From NCBI RefSeq assembly GCF_001746835.1, contig NZ_CP016094.1:992001-1056000 (forward strand): DNA of 64,000 bases. Direction: 5' to 3'. Shown here piece after piece: positions 37,929 to 46,791 of the stretch. The number at the start of each line of letters is the position of its first letter. Within the stretch, counting starts at the first letter, position 1. A program made the position numbers and the translations under genes. This stretch comes from Lacunisphaera limnophila. GTDB taxonomy: Bacteria; Verrucomicrobiota; Verrucomicrobiia; Opitutales; Opitutaceae. The notes beneath the pieces are model-generated. The model worked only from the letters and a program-made list of their open reading frames with translations, did no database searches and was not told the DNA's origin.

Positions 37929-39146
37929 TCACTTTTGAGCCGTCAGGACGGCCCGGATGATGGCAGTGGCGCGAGCCAGGTCGGCCGGCGTCGCAATCAA
38001 CGGCGGCAGGAGCCGCACGGTGTTGCCGCCGGCGGTGGGGGCGAGCAGGCCGGCGTCGCGCAGGGCGGCCACATAGGGGGCGGGATCACTCTGCATCGCC
38101 ACCCCGAGCATGTAGCCGCGGCCGGTGATGGCCCGGACGTGCTGCGGAAAATCGGTGATGAGCTTCTCCAGCTCGGCCTTCCAGACCGCGCCCTGGGTGC
38201 GGACTTTCTCGAGCAGGTTGTCGCGCTCCATCACGTCGAGCACGGCGAGCGCGGCGGCGCAGGCCAGTGGTGTGCCGCCGAAGGTCGAGCCGTGCGTGCC
38301 GGGCGTGAAGAGTTCGGCGTGTTGCTCCGCCGCCCAGATGGCGCCCATCGGGTAGCCGCCGGCGATACCCTTGGCCATGCCGACAGCGTCGGCCCGGATG
38401 CCGGAGGACTGGAAGGCGTAGAACGTGCCGGTGCGCCCGAGGCCGCACTGCACCTCGTCGAGCATGAGGAGCAGGTTGTGCTGGTCGCACAGCCGGCGCA
38501 GACCCCAGAGGAATTCGTCGGTGCAGGGATTCACGCCACCCTCGCCCTGGATGGTCTCGACGAAGATCGCGGCGGTGTCCGCGTCCACGAGGTCCACAAA
38601 GCTCTGGAGGTTGTTGATCTCGCCGAAACTGAAGCCCGGCACGAGCGGGCGGAAACCCTTCTGGATCTTCTCCTGCGGCGTGGCGCTCATGCCGCCGAAG
38701 GTGCGGCCGTGAAAGGCCTGCTTCGCGCAGATGATCTTGTAGCATTTCCCTTCCACGCCCGCCTTCCGCATGCCGTGCAGCCGGGCGAGCTTGATCAGGC
38801 CTTCGTTGGCCTCGGCCCCGCTGTTGCAGAAAAAGACGCGACCGGGACCGGCGTGCTGCACGATGCGCCGAGCCAGTTCGCCCTGGTTGGGATGCCGGAA
38901 GAGGTTGCTGACATGGATAAGCTCGCCGGCCTGCCGCCGGATCGCCTCGACCCAGGTCGGGTGGCAGTGCCCGAGCGCGGCCACGGCGACGCCGGAGGTG
39001 AAATCCAGATACTCGCGGCCAGTGTCGTCCCACACCGAAACCCCCTGACCCCGCACGAGCGTCAGCGGCGCACGCGCGTAGTTCTTCATGACATAGCTAT
39101 CATAAAGCTCAGCGGTGTTCGTGCGGACGATGGAGGGAGGAGTCAT
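37929..39146 (-). CDS. argD: Acetylornithine aminotransferase
   Basis: A 405-residue class III PLP aminotransferase converting N-acetylglutamate semialdehyde to N-acetylornithine. Visible motifs are FCNSGAEANEGLIKLAR (PLP phosphate site), AFHGRTFGGMSAT, LMLDEVQCGLGRTG with D230 contacting the PLP ring nitrogen, and the Schiff-base lysine K259 in GMAKGIAGGYPMGA. STFGGTPLACAAALAVL is also present. The ATG at 39146 follows an AT-rich repeat tract; the same frame read further upstream is an off-frame reading of argB. argF follows after 10 bp. Such enzymes can also act as succinyldiaminopimelate aminotransferase. Confidence 0.95.
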   Translation of the reverse strand: MTPPSIVRTNTAELYDSYVMKNYARAPLTLVRGQGVSVWDDTGREYLDFTSGVAVAALGHCHPTWVEAIRRQAGELIHVSNLFRHPNQGELARRIVQHAGPGRVFFCNSGAEANEGLIKLARLHGMRKAGVEGKCYKIICAKQAFHGRTFGGMSATPQEKIQKGFRPLVPGFSFGEINNLQSFVDLVDADTAAIFVETIQGEGGVNPCTDEFLWGLRRLCDQHNLLLMLDEVQCGLGRTGTFYAFQSSGIRADAVGMAKGIAGGYPMGAIWAAEQHAELFTPGTHGSTFGGTPLACAAALAVLDVMERDNLLEKVRTQGAVWKAELEKLITDFPQHVRAITGRGYMLGVAMQSDPAPYVAALRDAGLLAPTAGGNTVRLLPPLIATPADLARATAIIRAVLTAQK

Positions 39147-39223
39147 TTTTGATTTTGGATTCTGGATTTTCGATTTTGGATCAGGCCGATCGAAAATCGA
39201 GGGTCGAGAATCGAAAATACAGG
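39147..39223. repeat. AT-rich short-repeat tract between argB and argD
   Basis: A 77-bp gap between two same-strand genes is filled by short imperfect repeats, on the minus strand copies of CCAAAATC/CGAAAATC and of TCGATTTTCGA/TCGATTCTCGA. The centre forms an inverted repeat, CGATTTT...AAAATCG. It is markedly AT-rich against the GC-rich surroundings. Slippage-prone AT tracts of this kind recur between genes in Verrucomicrobia. Confidence 0.65.
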
Positions 39224-40105
39224 TCAGCCGTGCACAATTTCGGTCCCCACACCTTTGTCGGTGAAGATCTCCAGGAGCAGGCTGTGCGGCATGCGGCCGT
39301 CGATGAAGTGGACGCGCTGCACGCCTTCCTCGAGCGCGCGGACGGCACTCTGAACCTTGGGGCGCATGCCCTTGTCGATGACGCCGCGTTTCTTGAGCCC
39401 CTCGACGTCGCCGACCTTCACGGTCGAGATGAGGGTGTCGGGGTTCTTGTAGTCCTCGAGCAGGCCGGGCACGTCGCTCATGTAGACCAGGCGGCGGGCG
39501 CGCAGGGCGCTGGCCACGCGGCCGGCGGCGACGTCGGCATTCACGTTGTAGGGTTTGCCGTCGAGGCCCTCGGCCACGGGCGAGATCACGGGCATGAAGC
39601 CGTCGGCGATCTCCTTCTTGATCATCTTCACCTTCACCTCGGTCACGTCGCCGACGTAGCCGAGGTCCACGGGCTTGCCGTCGTCGTCGACCGTGAGCTT
39701 CTCGCACACGAGGACGCTGTCGCCGGCCATGCCCTTCGGGTTGGCGCGGACGGAGGTGAGGATGTCGCACACGTCCTTGTTCACGACCTCGTCGAGGGTC
39801 CGCTTGACGATGGCAATGGTCGCCGCGTCGGTGACACGGAGGCCGTTGATGAAGTTGGCCTTCAGGCCGGAACCCTCCATCGCGCGGCTGATCGCCTTGC
39901 CGCCGCCGTGCACGACCACGACGTTGATGCCAACGGCCGCGAGGAACGCGATGTCGGTGGAAACGCGCTGGCGGGCGGTCGGGTCCGGGTCGTCCATGAA
40001 GCTCCCGCCGTATTTGACGACGAAGGTGGAGCCGCGGAAATCCTGGATGTACGGAAGGGCCTCGTGGAGGATCCGGGCCTTCGCGATGAGCGCGGAGATG
40101 TCCAT
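39224..40105 (-). CDS. argB: Acetylglutamate kinase
   Basis: A 293-residue amino-acid kinase phosphorylating N-acetylglutamate, the controlled step of the arginine pathway in organisms with the ArgJ cycle. Motifs are [10 protein letters not shown] (ATP loop with the catalytic Lys), [13 protein letters not shown] (substrate loop), the [15 protein letters not shown] nucleotide site and the [13 protein letters not shown]-terminus. The N-terminal helix extension (about 1-25, [21 protein letters not shown]) is the type found in arginine-inhibited hexameric enzymes, so feedback inhibition is likely by family knowledge. It is 11 bp downstream of the decarboxylase gene. Confidence 0.96.
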   Translation of the reverse strand: MDISALIAKARILHEALPYIQDFRGSTFVVKYGGSFMDDPDPTARQRVSTDIAFLAAVGINVVVVHGGGKAISRAMEGSGLKANFINGLRVTDAATIAIVKRTLDEVVNKDVCDILTSVRANPKGMAGDSVLVCEKLTVDDDGKPVDLGYVGDVTEVKVKMIKKEIADGFMPVISPVAEGLDGKPYNVNADVAAGRVASALRARRLVYMSDVPGLLEDYKNPDTLISTVKVGDVEGLKKRGVIDKGMRPKVQSAVRALEEGVQRVHFIDGRMPHSLLLEIFTDKGVGTEIVHG

Positions 40106-40116
40106 GACGGAAAAAG

Positions 40117-41256
40117 TCAGAGATTCTCGTGCACGACGGTCGCGGGCGGGAAGCCGTTGAACCAGGTCGCCGAGGCGTGGCTGTAAGCGCCGATATTCAC
40201 GCTGTAGACGAGATCGCCACGCTTCAGGTCGGGCAGGTTCTCGGCCATGGAGACGACATCAAGCGCATCGCAGGTGGGACCGAAGACCGAGCAGAGACTG
40301 GTGGGCCCCTTCTTGAACGACAGCACCGGGTACTTGCAGTGGTCGAAGATCACACCGGAGTAGGTATGGTAGACGCCGTCGTTGATGTAGTAGCTCGTCT
40401 TGCCCTCACGGACGACCTTGCCGATGACGGAGGAGACGCTGGTGCCGGAGACGGCGGCGAGGAAACGGCCGGGCTCGGCGAGGACCTGGATGTCCTTCGG
40501 GAAGAGACGGTCGAGCTCGGTGTTGATGACCTTGGCCAGTTCCTTGAAGGGCCGCACCGACGAATCATACGGGGCCGGGAAGCCGCCGCCGATGTCGAGC
40601 AGGTTCATCTTCGTGTAGCCGCGGTTGCGGGCTTCCTCGAAGATGTTGGCGGTGAGGCTCAGGGCCTGGACGTAATTGTCGAAGTTGGTCGTCTGGCTGC
40701 CGACGTGGAAGCTGATGCCCTCGACGTTCAGCCCGAGGCGGGCGGCCTCGAGGATGAGATCCACCGCCTCGCCCGGCAGGGCGCCGAACTTGGACGAGAG
40801 CTCCACCATCGCACCGGTGTTGGGGACCTTGAGGCGGAGGCAGAGGCCGGCGTCCGGCGCGTGCTGCTTGATCTTGTGGATCTCCTCGAGGTTGTCGAAG
40901 GTGACGAGCGGCTTGTACTTGTTCAGCTGCTCGAGCGTGTCCGTCGGCTTCGTCGGGTTGGCGTAGATGATCTTGTCCCAGATCCACTGCTGGCGCTGCT
41001 TCGCCGGCAGCTTCTTGATGTTGTCGTAGACGATCTTGAACTCCGGCATCGAGGCGACGTCGAAGCTGGCACCCTCCTTGAAGAGGGTGCGCACGATCAG
41101 CGGATCAGGGTTGGCCTTGACCGCGTAGTAGACCTGGATGCGCGGCAGGTGCCGGCGGAACTCCCGGTAGGCTTTCCGCAGCGCGTCATGGTCGATGACG
41201 AACAGCGGGGTGCCGTGTTTCTGGGCGAGTTGCTGGAGCCGCGCTTTGGAGATCAT
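40117..41256 (-). CDS. Ornithine decarboxylase-like PLP enzyme (fold type III)
   Basis: A 379-residue group IV decarboxylase of the alanine racemase fold. The PLP lysine is K47 (YYAVKANP). HVGSQ is at 184-188, the phosphate loop GGGFP at 223-227 and EPGR at 261-264. The second active-site segment is FGPTCDALD with C329 and D330. That last motif (GPTCD-x-LD) is characteristic of ornithine/lysine decarboxylases rather than diaminopimelate decarboxylase. The gene is 9 bp downstream of homospermidine synthase and 11 bp upstream of argB, so putrescine production from ornithine for the synthase is the natural role. Lysine (cadaverine) or carboxynorspermidine activity cannot be excluded by sequence alone. 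Confidence 0.85.
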   Translation of the reverse strand: MISKARLQQLAQKHGTPLFVIDHDALRKAYREFRRHLPRIQVYYAVKANPDPLIVRTLFKEGASFDVASMPEFKIVYDNIKKLPAKQRQQWIWDKIIYANPTKPTDTLEQLNKYKPLVTFDNLEEIHKIKQHAPDAGLCLRLKVPNTGAMVELSSKFGALPGEAVDLILEAARLGLNVEGISFHVGSQTTNFDNYVQALSLTANIFEEARNRGYTKMNLLDIGGGFPAPYDSSVRPFKELAKVINTELDRLFPKDIQVLAEPGRFLAAVSGTSVSSVIGKVVREGKTSYYINDGVYHTYSGVIFDHCKYPVLSFKKGPTSLCSVFGPTCDALDVVSMAENLPDLKRGDLVYSVNIGAYSHASATWFNGFPPATVVHENL

Positions 41257-41265
41257 GAGGGGCCG

Positions 41266-42717
41266 TTACCCGGCGTCCGTGACGAGGAAGTTCTTGAACT
41301 GCCACGGATCCTTCCGGTCGAGGTCGGGCTTGTTGTACTGGTCGAAGGTCGTGTCGCGGTTCTTCAGCGGGGTCCAGTCGTACGGCTGGGAGATCCACTT
41401 GCCGAGGTAGGGCTTCGAGATCTTGAGGACGTAGTCGTGGGGCATCTGGTCGGGGACGACGACACCTTCCGCGGGGTTCTCGATCATCCACATCGTCGCG
41501 GCGACCACGGAGATGGCGACCTGCATGGTCGTGGCGTTCTGGTGCGGGACCAGGCGGCGGGACTCCTCGATGCTGAGGTCGGAACCGACCCACCAGGAAT
41601 TGTAGTCGTGACCCATGATGAGCGCGCCGAGGACGTCCGAGCCCTTGGTGATCTCGTCGTTCATGATGCGCTGGTTCTCGTTCAGGTGGTAGTTGTAGCC
41701 GCGCATCTCGTTCAGCGAGGCGATGGCCTCGTCGCACGGGCAGTAGGCGTAGTGCATCGTCGGGCGGTAGACGGCCTTGCCGTTCTTCCAGACGGTGAGT
41801 GCATCGGAGATGGTGAAGGCCTCGCCGTGGCGGACGACCATGCCGAGGATGTTCCAGTTCGGCACGAAGGAGCGGACCCAGACGTTGATGCCCATCTGCG
41901 CGAGGCAGATCTGGTTCTTCGGTCCTTCCTTGTGGGTGAAGGCGTGCTTCGGGAGCGTCTTCTCGTGCGTGCCCCAGCCCATCTCGGAGGTCGTGGTGCC
42001 TTCCTCGCGGAAGCCCTCGATCGACCAGGTGTTCACGAACTCGTCGATTTCCTTCGGCTTGTCCGTGATCTGGGTGTCGCGCTCGGAGCAGTGGATGACC
42101 TTCACGCCCAGTTCCTGGGCGAGGACGTTGAACTGGCGGCCGGCGATGAGGCCGGCGATCTTCTCGGCCTTCTTGCCGGTGGCCTTGCCGTCCTTGATCA
42201 GGCGGTTGCCGATGTCGATGAGGCCCTGCTTGACGAAGTGGGAGATGAGGCCGGGGTTCGCGCCGTGCTCGATGACGGCGGTCGGGCCCTTCTCCTTCCA
42301 CTTGCTGGTCATGCGGCGCAGGTTCATGTGGCGCCAGTAGAGGGTCTTCTCGGTCGGGTGGGAGCCGGACTTGTAGGGATCCCAGAGCTCGGTCGAGGTG
42401 TTGATGTAGCGCACGCCGTGGTCGTGGCACCACTGGAGGATCTCGCACGCGTCGATGTTCCAGGCGAGGTCGATGAGGATGTCACCGGGGCCGACGTGCT
42501 TCGCGAGCAGCGTCGCCATGTTTTCCTCGGTCACGCGGTCGTTCAGGTAGCGCACGCCCTTCTTGATCCACTTGGCCAGCTTGGCCTTCTTGTTCACGAA
42601 ATCCATCACCGTGACGTTCTTCGCCGGCACCTTGAGGTGCTGGAAGAGGATCGGGAGGGTGCACTCGGCCACGGCGCCGTAGCCGACGAACAGGATTTTG
42701 TTTTGGAAGGATAGCAT
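41266..42717 (-). CDS. hss: Homospermidine synthase
   Basis: A 483-residue enzyme of the bacterial homospermidine synthase family (saccharopine dehydrogenase-like fold). In characterised members it uses NAD+ to join two putrescines into sym-homospermidine with release of ammonia. A Rossmann motif near the N-terminus (ILFVGYGAVAECTLP) binds the cofactor. Family-typical segments include IDLAWNIDACEILQWC, YINTSTELWDPY, VIEHGANPGLISHFVKQ and the late GHDYNSWWVGSDLSI. Length matches known enzymes (about 470-480). It is immediately upstream of the ornithine decarboxylase-like gene and within the arginine run. No spermidine synthase is visible, so homospermidine is probably a main triamine. Confidence 0.93.
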   Translation of the reverse strand: MLSFQNKILFVGYGAVAECTLPILFQHLKVPAKNVTVMDFVNKKAKLAKWIKKGVRYLNDRVTEENMATLLAKHVGPGDILIDLAWNIDACEILQWCHDHGVRYINTSTELWDPYKSGSHPTEKTLYWRHMNLRRMTSKWKEKGPTAVIEHGANPGLISHFVKQGLIDIGNRLIKDGKATGKKAEKIAGLIAGRQFNVLAQELGVKVIHCSERDTQITDKPKEIDEFVNTWSIEGFREEGTTTSEMGWGTHEKTLPKHAFTHKEGPKNQICLAQMGINVWVRSFVPNWNILGMVVRHGEAFTISDALTVWKNGKAVYRPTMHYAYCPCDEAIASLNEMRGYNYHLNENQRIMNDEITKGSDVLGALIMGHDYNSWWVGSDLSIEESRRLVPHQNATTMQVAISVVAATMWMIENPAEGVVVPDQMPHDYVLKISKPYLGKWISQPYDWTPLKNRDTTFDQYNKPDLDRKDPWQFKNFLVTDAG

Positions 42718-42920
42718 GATGCGTAACGTTGGATTTTGCGGTGATCTTGACGTGGGCCGCGCGGCGAAAACCGGCGCGGAGCGTCAAAAAATATTGGGAT
42801 GTATGTGGGGGGCTAGCGTCGGTGACTGCAAGCGATTTGTGAGTGACGAACGGGTGGCGGAAAGGGCGGAGCCGAGCTCAGGGTTTCCTGCAGGGTGGGC
42901 GCTGGCGCCGACCTGACGCG

Positions 42921-42950
42921 CGAGGTCGTCGCCCCGCGACGACTCTACAA
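42921..42950 (-). repeat. REP-like palindrome
   Basis: On the minus strand it reads TTGTAGAGTCGTCGCGGGGC followed by GACGACCTCG; the core GTCGTCGC-GGG-GCGACGAC is a perfect 8-bp palindrome. It closely matches the left arm of the element at 31199 (TTGTAGGATCGTTGCTTGCG then ACGACCTCG). It lies in the 244-bp gap between argJ and hss, which otherwise shows nothing. Confidence 0.6.
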
Positions 42951-42961
42951 CCGGGCAAGGC

Positions 42962-44194
42962 TTACTCGCTCTTGTTGTAGTTCACGTAGCCCTCGGTGAG
43001 GTCGCTCGCGAGCAGGCGGAACGACGCCTTGCCGAGGTGGAGGTTGAGCGTGATGGTGAAGCGGCGGGCCTTCACGATCTCCTTCCACTTTGGCTTGAGC
43101 TCGGGATGCGGCTGGCCGGCGGTCATGGCGGGCGTGTCGTTGTAAAGGATGTCGAGCTTGGCCTCGACCAGCTTGGCCTTGGCGTAGCCGGCGGCGTCGG
43201 CAAGCCGGCCCCAGTTGGGGTCCTCGCCGTACCAGGAGGATTTCACCAGCAGGGAGTTGCCGATGGCGCGGGCGACCTTTTCGGCGTCCTCGGAGGAGGC
43301 GGCGCCGAGGACCTTCACCTCGACGACCTTGGTGATCTTCTCGCCGTCGGCCACGATCTTCTCGGCCAGGGCTTCGCAGGCCTTCCAGACCGCCTCGGCG
43401 AAGAGGACGCGCAGCTCGCGCGGGCTCTTGTCGCCCACGCTGACGCCGGAGTGACCGTTGGCCAGCATGAGGACGGTGTCGTTGGTGCTCATGTCGCCGT
43501 CGACGGTGATGCAGTTGAAGGTGCCGCCGACGGCCTCGGAGAGGGTCTTCTGGAGGAAGCTGCGCGGCACGGAGAAATCGGTGGCGAGAAAGGCCAGCAT
43601 GGTGGCCATGTTGGGCTGGATCATGCCCGCGCCCTTGGCGATGCCGGAGACGAAGTGCTTCTTGCCGTCGTAGGTGAAGCTGACGGTGACGGTCTTGGGC
43701 TTCGTGTCGGAGGTGAGGATGGCCGAGGCGGCCTTGGTGCCGTGCTCGGGGCTGCGGCCCTTGTCGGTGACGGTGCGCTCGAGGCCCTTGAGGAGCTTCG
43801 GCATGGGCAGCGGCTGGCCGATGCGGCCGGTGGAGCAGACGAAGAACTGGTCGGGCTTGAGGTTGAGCGAGGCGGCGATGCGCGTGGCGGTAAGCTGGGC
43901 GTCCTTGAGCCCGGCGGGGCCGGTGCAGGCGTTGGCGTTGCCGGAATTGGCGACGATGCCGTGGAAGGGGCCGCCGTGCGCGAGGTGTTTCTGGCAAAGG
44001 AGCACGGGGGCGGCCTTGACCTGGTTGGTCGTGAAGGTACCGGCGGCGGTGCAGGGGCGGAGGGAGAACAGCAGCGCGAGGTCGAGCCGCTTGAGGTCGT
44101 TCTTATCGCGGATATCGCAGGCCACGCCGGCGGCTTCGAAACCGGGGACATCGGTGATGCCGGCGCTGTCAGGGGTAACGGTCAGATGGGTCAT
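42962..44194 (-). CDS. argJ: Bifunctional ornithine acetyltransferase/N-acetylglutamate synthase
   Basis: A 410-residue self-cleaving enzyme that recycles the acetyl group from N-acetylornithine to glutamate. The autocleavage site is in KGAGMIQPNMATML (T198 becomes the N-terminal nucleophile of the β chain). The oxyanion-hole motif STGRIG is at 121-126 and the C-terminal GYVNYNKSE ending is typical. The N-terminal VANSGNANACTG motif is present. With no argE seen, this implies the cyclic arginine route; the enzyme may be mono- or bifunctional. It is 30 bp downstream of argC. Confidence 0.95.
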   Translation of the reverse strand: MTHLTVTPDSAGITDVPGFEAAGVACDIRDKNDLKRLDLALLFSLRPCTAAGTFTTNQVKAAPVLLCQKHLAHGGPFHGIVANSGNANACTGPAGLKDAQLTATRIAASLNLKPDQFFVCSTGRIGQPLPMPKLLKGLERTVTDKGRSPEHGTKAASAILTSDTKPKTVTVSFTYDGKKHFVSGIAKGAGMIQPNMATMLAFLATDFSVPRSFLQKTLSEAVGGTFNCITVDGDMSTNDTVLMLANGHSGVSVGDKSPRELRVLFAEAVWKACEALAEKIVADGEKITKVVEVKVLGAASSEDAEKVARAIGNSLLVKSSWYGEDPNWGRLADAAGYAKAKLVEAKLDILYNDTPAMTAGQPHPELKPKWKEIVKARRFTITLNLHLGKASFRLLASDLTEGYVNYNKSE

Positions 44195-44224
44195 TGAAGG
44201 TGGAAGGGGGATGCGGCGCCGGGA

Positions 44225-45256
44225 TCAGACGAGGCCCGCCGTCTCCGGCAGGCCAAGCCACAGGTTCATGATCTGGACGGCCTGGCCGCTGGCGCCCTTC
44301 ACGAGGTTGTCGACCGCGGAGGTGAGGATGAAGTTGCCGGTGCGGGGGTCGTGCACGGCGGACAGGTCGAGCCGGTTGGTGCCGGTGACATAGGCGGAGT
44401 CGGGCGTCTCGCCGGAAGCGAGAATCGAGATGAAGGGCTTGCCGGCGTAGGCGGCGCGCCACGCCGCGTAGAGGGACTCGATCGTCGCGCCGGGGGCGGC
44501 GGGGACGGTCGTGGTCGTGATGATGCCGCGGCGCATGGGGGCGAGGTGCGGGTTGAACTGGAGGACGATCTTCGCGCCGGCGAAACCGGACAGCTGTTCC
44601 TCGATCTCGGCCAGGTGGCGGTGCTTGGTGAGGCCGTAGGCCTTGGCGCTCTCGGCGCGCTCGGCGTAGAGGTATTGTTCCTCGGCCTTCTTGCCGGCGC
44701 CGCTGACGCCGGAGAAGGAGTTCACGACAATGTGATCCTTGGCCACGATCCCGGCCTTGAGCAGCGGGGCCAGCGGCACGATGGTGCTGGTCGGGTAGCA
44801 GCCGGGGGCGGCGGCAAGCTTGATCTCGGATTTCCATTTCGGATCCGTGAGCTCGGGCAGGACGAAACGGGCCGACGGGAGCAGGCCGGGCGCGTGGTGG
44901 GTGCCGTAGTACTTCTCGTAGGTCGCGAGGTCGGCGATGCGGAAATCGGCGCTGAGGTCCACCACCTTGCGGCCGGCGGGGACCAAAGCCTGGGCAAAAT
45001 CAGCGGCGGCGCCATGCGGCAGCGCCAGGAACCAGAGATCCACGTCGGCGCGGGCGGCGGTGCTGGCGGGGTCGGAATTGGTGAACCGCAGCTGCTCGGC
45101 CGCGGTGCCGCGGAGGGCGGGGATGACCTGGGCGACGGGTTTATCCGCGTGCTGGCGTGACGTGACCGCCGTCAGTTTGACCTGCGGGTGCCCGAGGAGG
45201 AGCTTGACCAGAACTTCGCCGGAGTAGCCCGACGCGCCGACGATGCCGACATTCAT
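44225..45256 (-). CDS. argC: N-acetyl-gamma-glutamyl-phosphate reductase
   Basis: A 343-residue NADPH-dependent reductase making N-acetylglutamate semialdehyde. It begins MNVGIVGASGYSGEVLVKLL (nucleotide loop). The catalytic cysteine is C153 in AAAPGCYPTSTIV, and HHAPGLL and GVSGAGKKAEE are further family segments. Length is normal. It is the first arg gene after the rplM-rpsI terminator, so a promoter for the arginine/homospermidine run should lie at 45257-45326. A perfect inverted repeat there (45280-45297) is a candidate control site. Confidence 0.96.
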   Translation of the reverse strand: MNVGIVGASGYSGEVLVKLLLGHPQVKLTAVTSRQHADKPVAQVIPALRGTAAEQLRFTNSDPASTAARADVDLWFLALPHGAAADFAQALVPAGRKVVDLSADFRIADLATYEKYYGTHHAPGLLPSARFVLPELTDPKWKSEIKLAAAPGCYPTSTIVPLAPLLKAGIVAKDHIVVNSFSGVSGAGKKAEEQYLYAERAESAKAYGLTKHRHLAEIEEQLSGFAGAKIVLQFNPHLAPMRRGIITTTTVPAAPGATIESLYAAWRAAYAGKPFISILASGETPDSAYVTGTNRLDLSAVHDPRTGNFILTSAVDNLVKGASGQAVQIMNLWLGLPETAGLV

Positions 45257-45279
45257 GAAAGGGAGGAGCTAGAGATAGG

Positions 45280-45297
45280 GATTCCCGCGGGGGAATC
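45280..45297. promoter_or_regulatory. Perfect inverted repeat upstream of argC (candidate operator)
   Basis: GATTCCC-GCGG-GGGAATC is a perfect 7-bp inverted repeat, 24-41 bp before the argC ATG and between the rpsI terminator and the arg run. It could be an operator for an arginine regulator or a leader hairpin. It is not an obvious ArgR box (which would be AT-rich). Confidence 0.4.
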
Positions 45298-45326
45298 GAG
45301 AAGTTTCCGTGTGACGGCCGGGCAAC

Positions 45327-45357
45327 AAAAAAGCGGAGGCCGCGAGGCGCTCCGCTT
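45327..45357 (-). terminator. Rho-independent terminator of rplM-rpsI
   Basis: On the minus strand the stem AAGCGGAG...CTCCGCTT (8 bp, 11-nt loop) runs into six T residues, 29 bp past the rpsI stop. It separates the ribosomal-protein operon from argC. Confidence 0.88.
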
Positions 45358-45385
45358 GGGTGAGTCGGGATTCCAGGTAAGCGGT

Positions 45386-45784
45386 TTAGCGCTTGGAGAA
45401 CTGGAAGCGCTTGCGGGCGCCGGGCTGGCCGGGCTTCTTGCGCTCTTTCTCGCGGGGGTCACGGGTGAGGTGGCCGGCCTTCTTGAGGGTGACGCGGAGC
45501 TCGGGATTGAACTTGAGGAGGGCGCGGGCGATGCCGTGGGCGACGGCGCCCGACTGGCTGCTGATGCCGCCGCCAGCGACGTTCACGATCACGTCGAACT
45601 TCTCCTTGGCGTCGGCGGTCGTCAGGGGGGCGAGGGCGCGGCGCACGAAGTTCTCGTGGGTGAAGTAGGTCTCGAACTTGCGGTCGTTGACCGAGGTCTT
45701 GCCGGAGCCCGCGATGATGCGGACGCGGGCGGTGGAGGACTTGCGGCGGCCGGTGCCGAGGAAAACGGAGGTTTCAGCGCTCAT
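45386..45784 (-). CDS. rpsI: 30S ribosomal protein S9 (uS9)
   Basis: A 132-residue ribosomal protein. It begins with [16 protein letters not shown] and has the conserved core [24 protein letters not shown]. It ends in the basic, highly conserved [11 protein letters not shown] tail, whose final residues reach the tRNA in the P site. It follows rplM by 6 bp, the standard bacterial order, and ends before a terminator. Confidence 0.98.
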   Translation of the reverse strand: MSAETSVFLGTGRRKSSTARVRIIAGSGKTSVNDRKFETYFTHENFVRRALAPLTTADAKEKFDVIVNVAGGGISSQSGAVAHGIARALLKFNPELRVTLKKAGHLTRDPREKERKKPGQPGARKRFQFSKR

Positions 45785-45790
45785 GGTTAC

Positions 45791-46213
45791 TTAAAGCTTA
45801 ACGGGGTTCTGGGCCTCGTGGTCGTGGGTGGCACCGGGGAAAACGCGGAGCTTGGTCAGCATCTTGGCGGCCAGGCGGTTCTTCGGGAGCATGCCCTTGA
45901 CGGCCTGCTTGATGATGAACTCGGGCTTCTGGACGCGGACGTCGGCGAGCTTACGGTACTTTTCGCCACCGACGTAGCCGGAGAACGACATGTATTCGGT
46001 GTGCTCTTCCTTCTTACCGGTCAGGACGACCTTGCCGGCATTGATGACGATCACGAAATCACCGGTATCGACGTGGGGCGTGTAAGTGGGCTTGTGACGG
46101 CCGCGAAGGATGTTGGCGGCTTTAACGGCGAGACGGCCCAGCACTTTGCCTTCGGCATCGATCAGATACCACTTGGGCTGCACAGTCTCTTTCTTGGCCA
46201 GATAGGTTTTCAT
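45791..46213 (-). CDS. rplM: 50S ribosomal protein L13 (uL13)
   Basis: A 140-residue large-subunit protein with hallmark segments [25 protein letters not shown], the [21 protein letters not shown] region, and [33 protein letters not shown]. The start is the ATG at 46213 ([16 protein letters not shown]); an in-frame ATG at 46273 would add 20 residues not found in uL13. First gene of the rplM-rpsI operon. The 194-bp divergent gap to DUF423 holds its promoter. Confidence 0.98.
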   Translation of the reverse strand: MKTYLAKKETVQPKWYLIDAEGKVLGRLAVKAANILRGRHKPTYTPHVDTGDFVIVINAGKVVLTGKKEEHTEYMSFSGYVGGEKYRKLADVRVQKPEFIIKQAVKGMLPKNRLAAKMLTKLRVFPGATHDHEAQNPVKL

Positions 46214-46229
46214 TTGCGGAAAGGGGCCA

Positions 46230-46258
46230 AAAGGAAGGATTCCGGCATACCCTGTCAA
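46230..46258 (-). promoter_or_regulatory. Possible promoter for rplM
   Basis: A consensus -35 box TTGACA (46258-46253, minus strand) sits 17 bp before TCCTTT (46235-46230), a poor -10. The predicted start would leave a very short leader before the ATG at 46213. A stem-loop at 46287-46320 (CCGGTTTTGCC against GGCAAGAACCGG) lies just upstream. Confidence 0.3.
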
Positions 46259-46407
46259 CACCCAACCTTTCACATTTCTAATCCGACCGGTTTTGCCCGG
46301 GAAAATCCGGCAAGAACCGGCCGCTCCACCCTCTTCCAGGGCCCCGAAGTCGGGTCTGCTTCAAACCGTGTTTGTTTTTCCACGGAGTTGCCAGCACACT
46401 GTTTTCC

Positions 46408-46791
46408 ATGATGAAGACCTCTGGCCAAAAATTACTGGTTGCCGCCGCCTTGCTCGGGTTCACGGGGGTGGCGTTGGGAGCCTTTGGCGCTCATGGCCTT
46501 AAGCAAACTCTGGAAGCGACCGGACAACTCAAAAACTGGGAAAAAGCCGTGTTTTACCAGTTGGTCCATGCGGTGGCCCTGCTGGCGCTGACCGGCCGAC
46601 CGCTCCCCGCCTTGGGGAAGATCGGGGGATGCTGGATTTTCGGCGTAGCCTGCTTCTCGGGCTCTCTATATTGGATCGCGCTCGGCGGGCCGATCAAGGG
46701 CCTGTGGCCGGTCACCCCGCTGGGCGGATTGGCGCTGCTGGCGGGCTGGGCCATGCTGGCTTGGTCCGCTTTCCGCCAAAAAGACGCATGA
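46408..46791 (+). CDS. DUF423 (YgdD-like) membrane protein
   Basis: A 127-residue integral membrane protein of the DUF423 family. It has four hydrophobic segments and family motifs LLGFTGVALGAFGAHGLK near the N-terminus, W-KAVFYQLVHAVALLAL, and C-terminal PVTPLGGLALLAGWAMLAWSAF. The function is not established. ATG at 46408 or 46411 are both possible. Its TGA overlaps the ATG of the CCA-adding enzyme gene (ATGA at 46788-46791), so they are coupled, though no functional link is known. Confidence 0.9.
   Translation: MMKTSGQKLLVAAALLGFTGVALGAFGAHGLKQTLEATGQLKNWEKAVFYQLVHAVALLALTGRPLPALGKIGGCWIFGVACFSGSLYWIALGGPIKGLWPVTPLGGLALLAGWAMLAWSAFRQKDA

Noticed and set aside
40129-42714. An 861-codon plus-strand frame opposite the decarboxylase and homospermidine synthase genes
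   Set aside because: It spans two real genes and their junction in antisense and has no family features.
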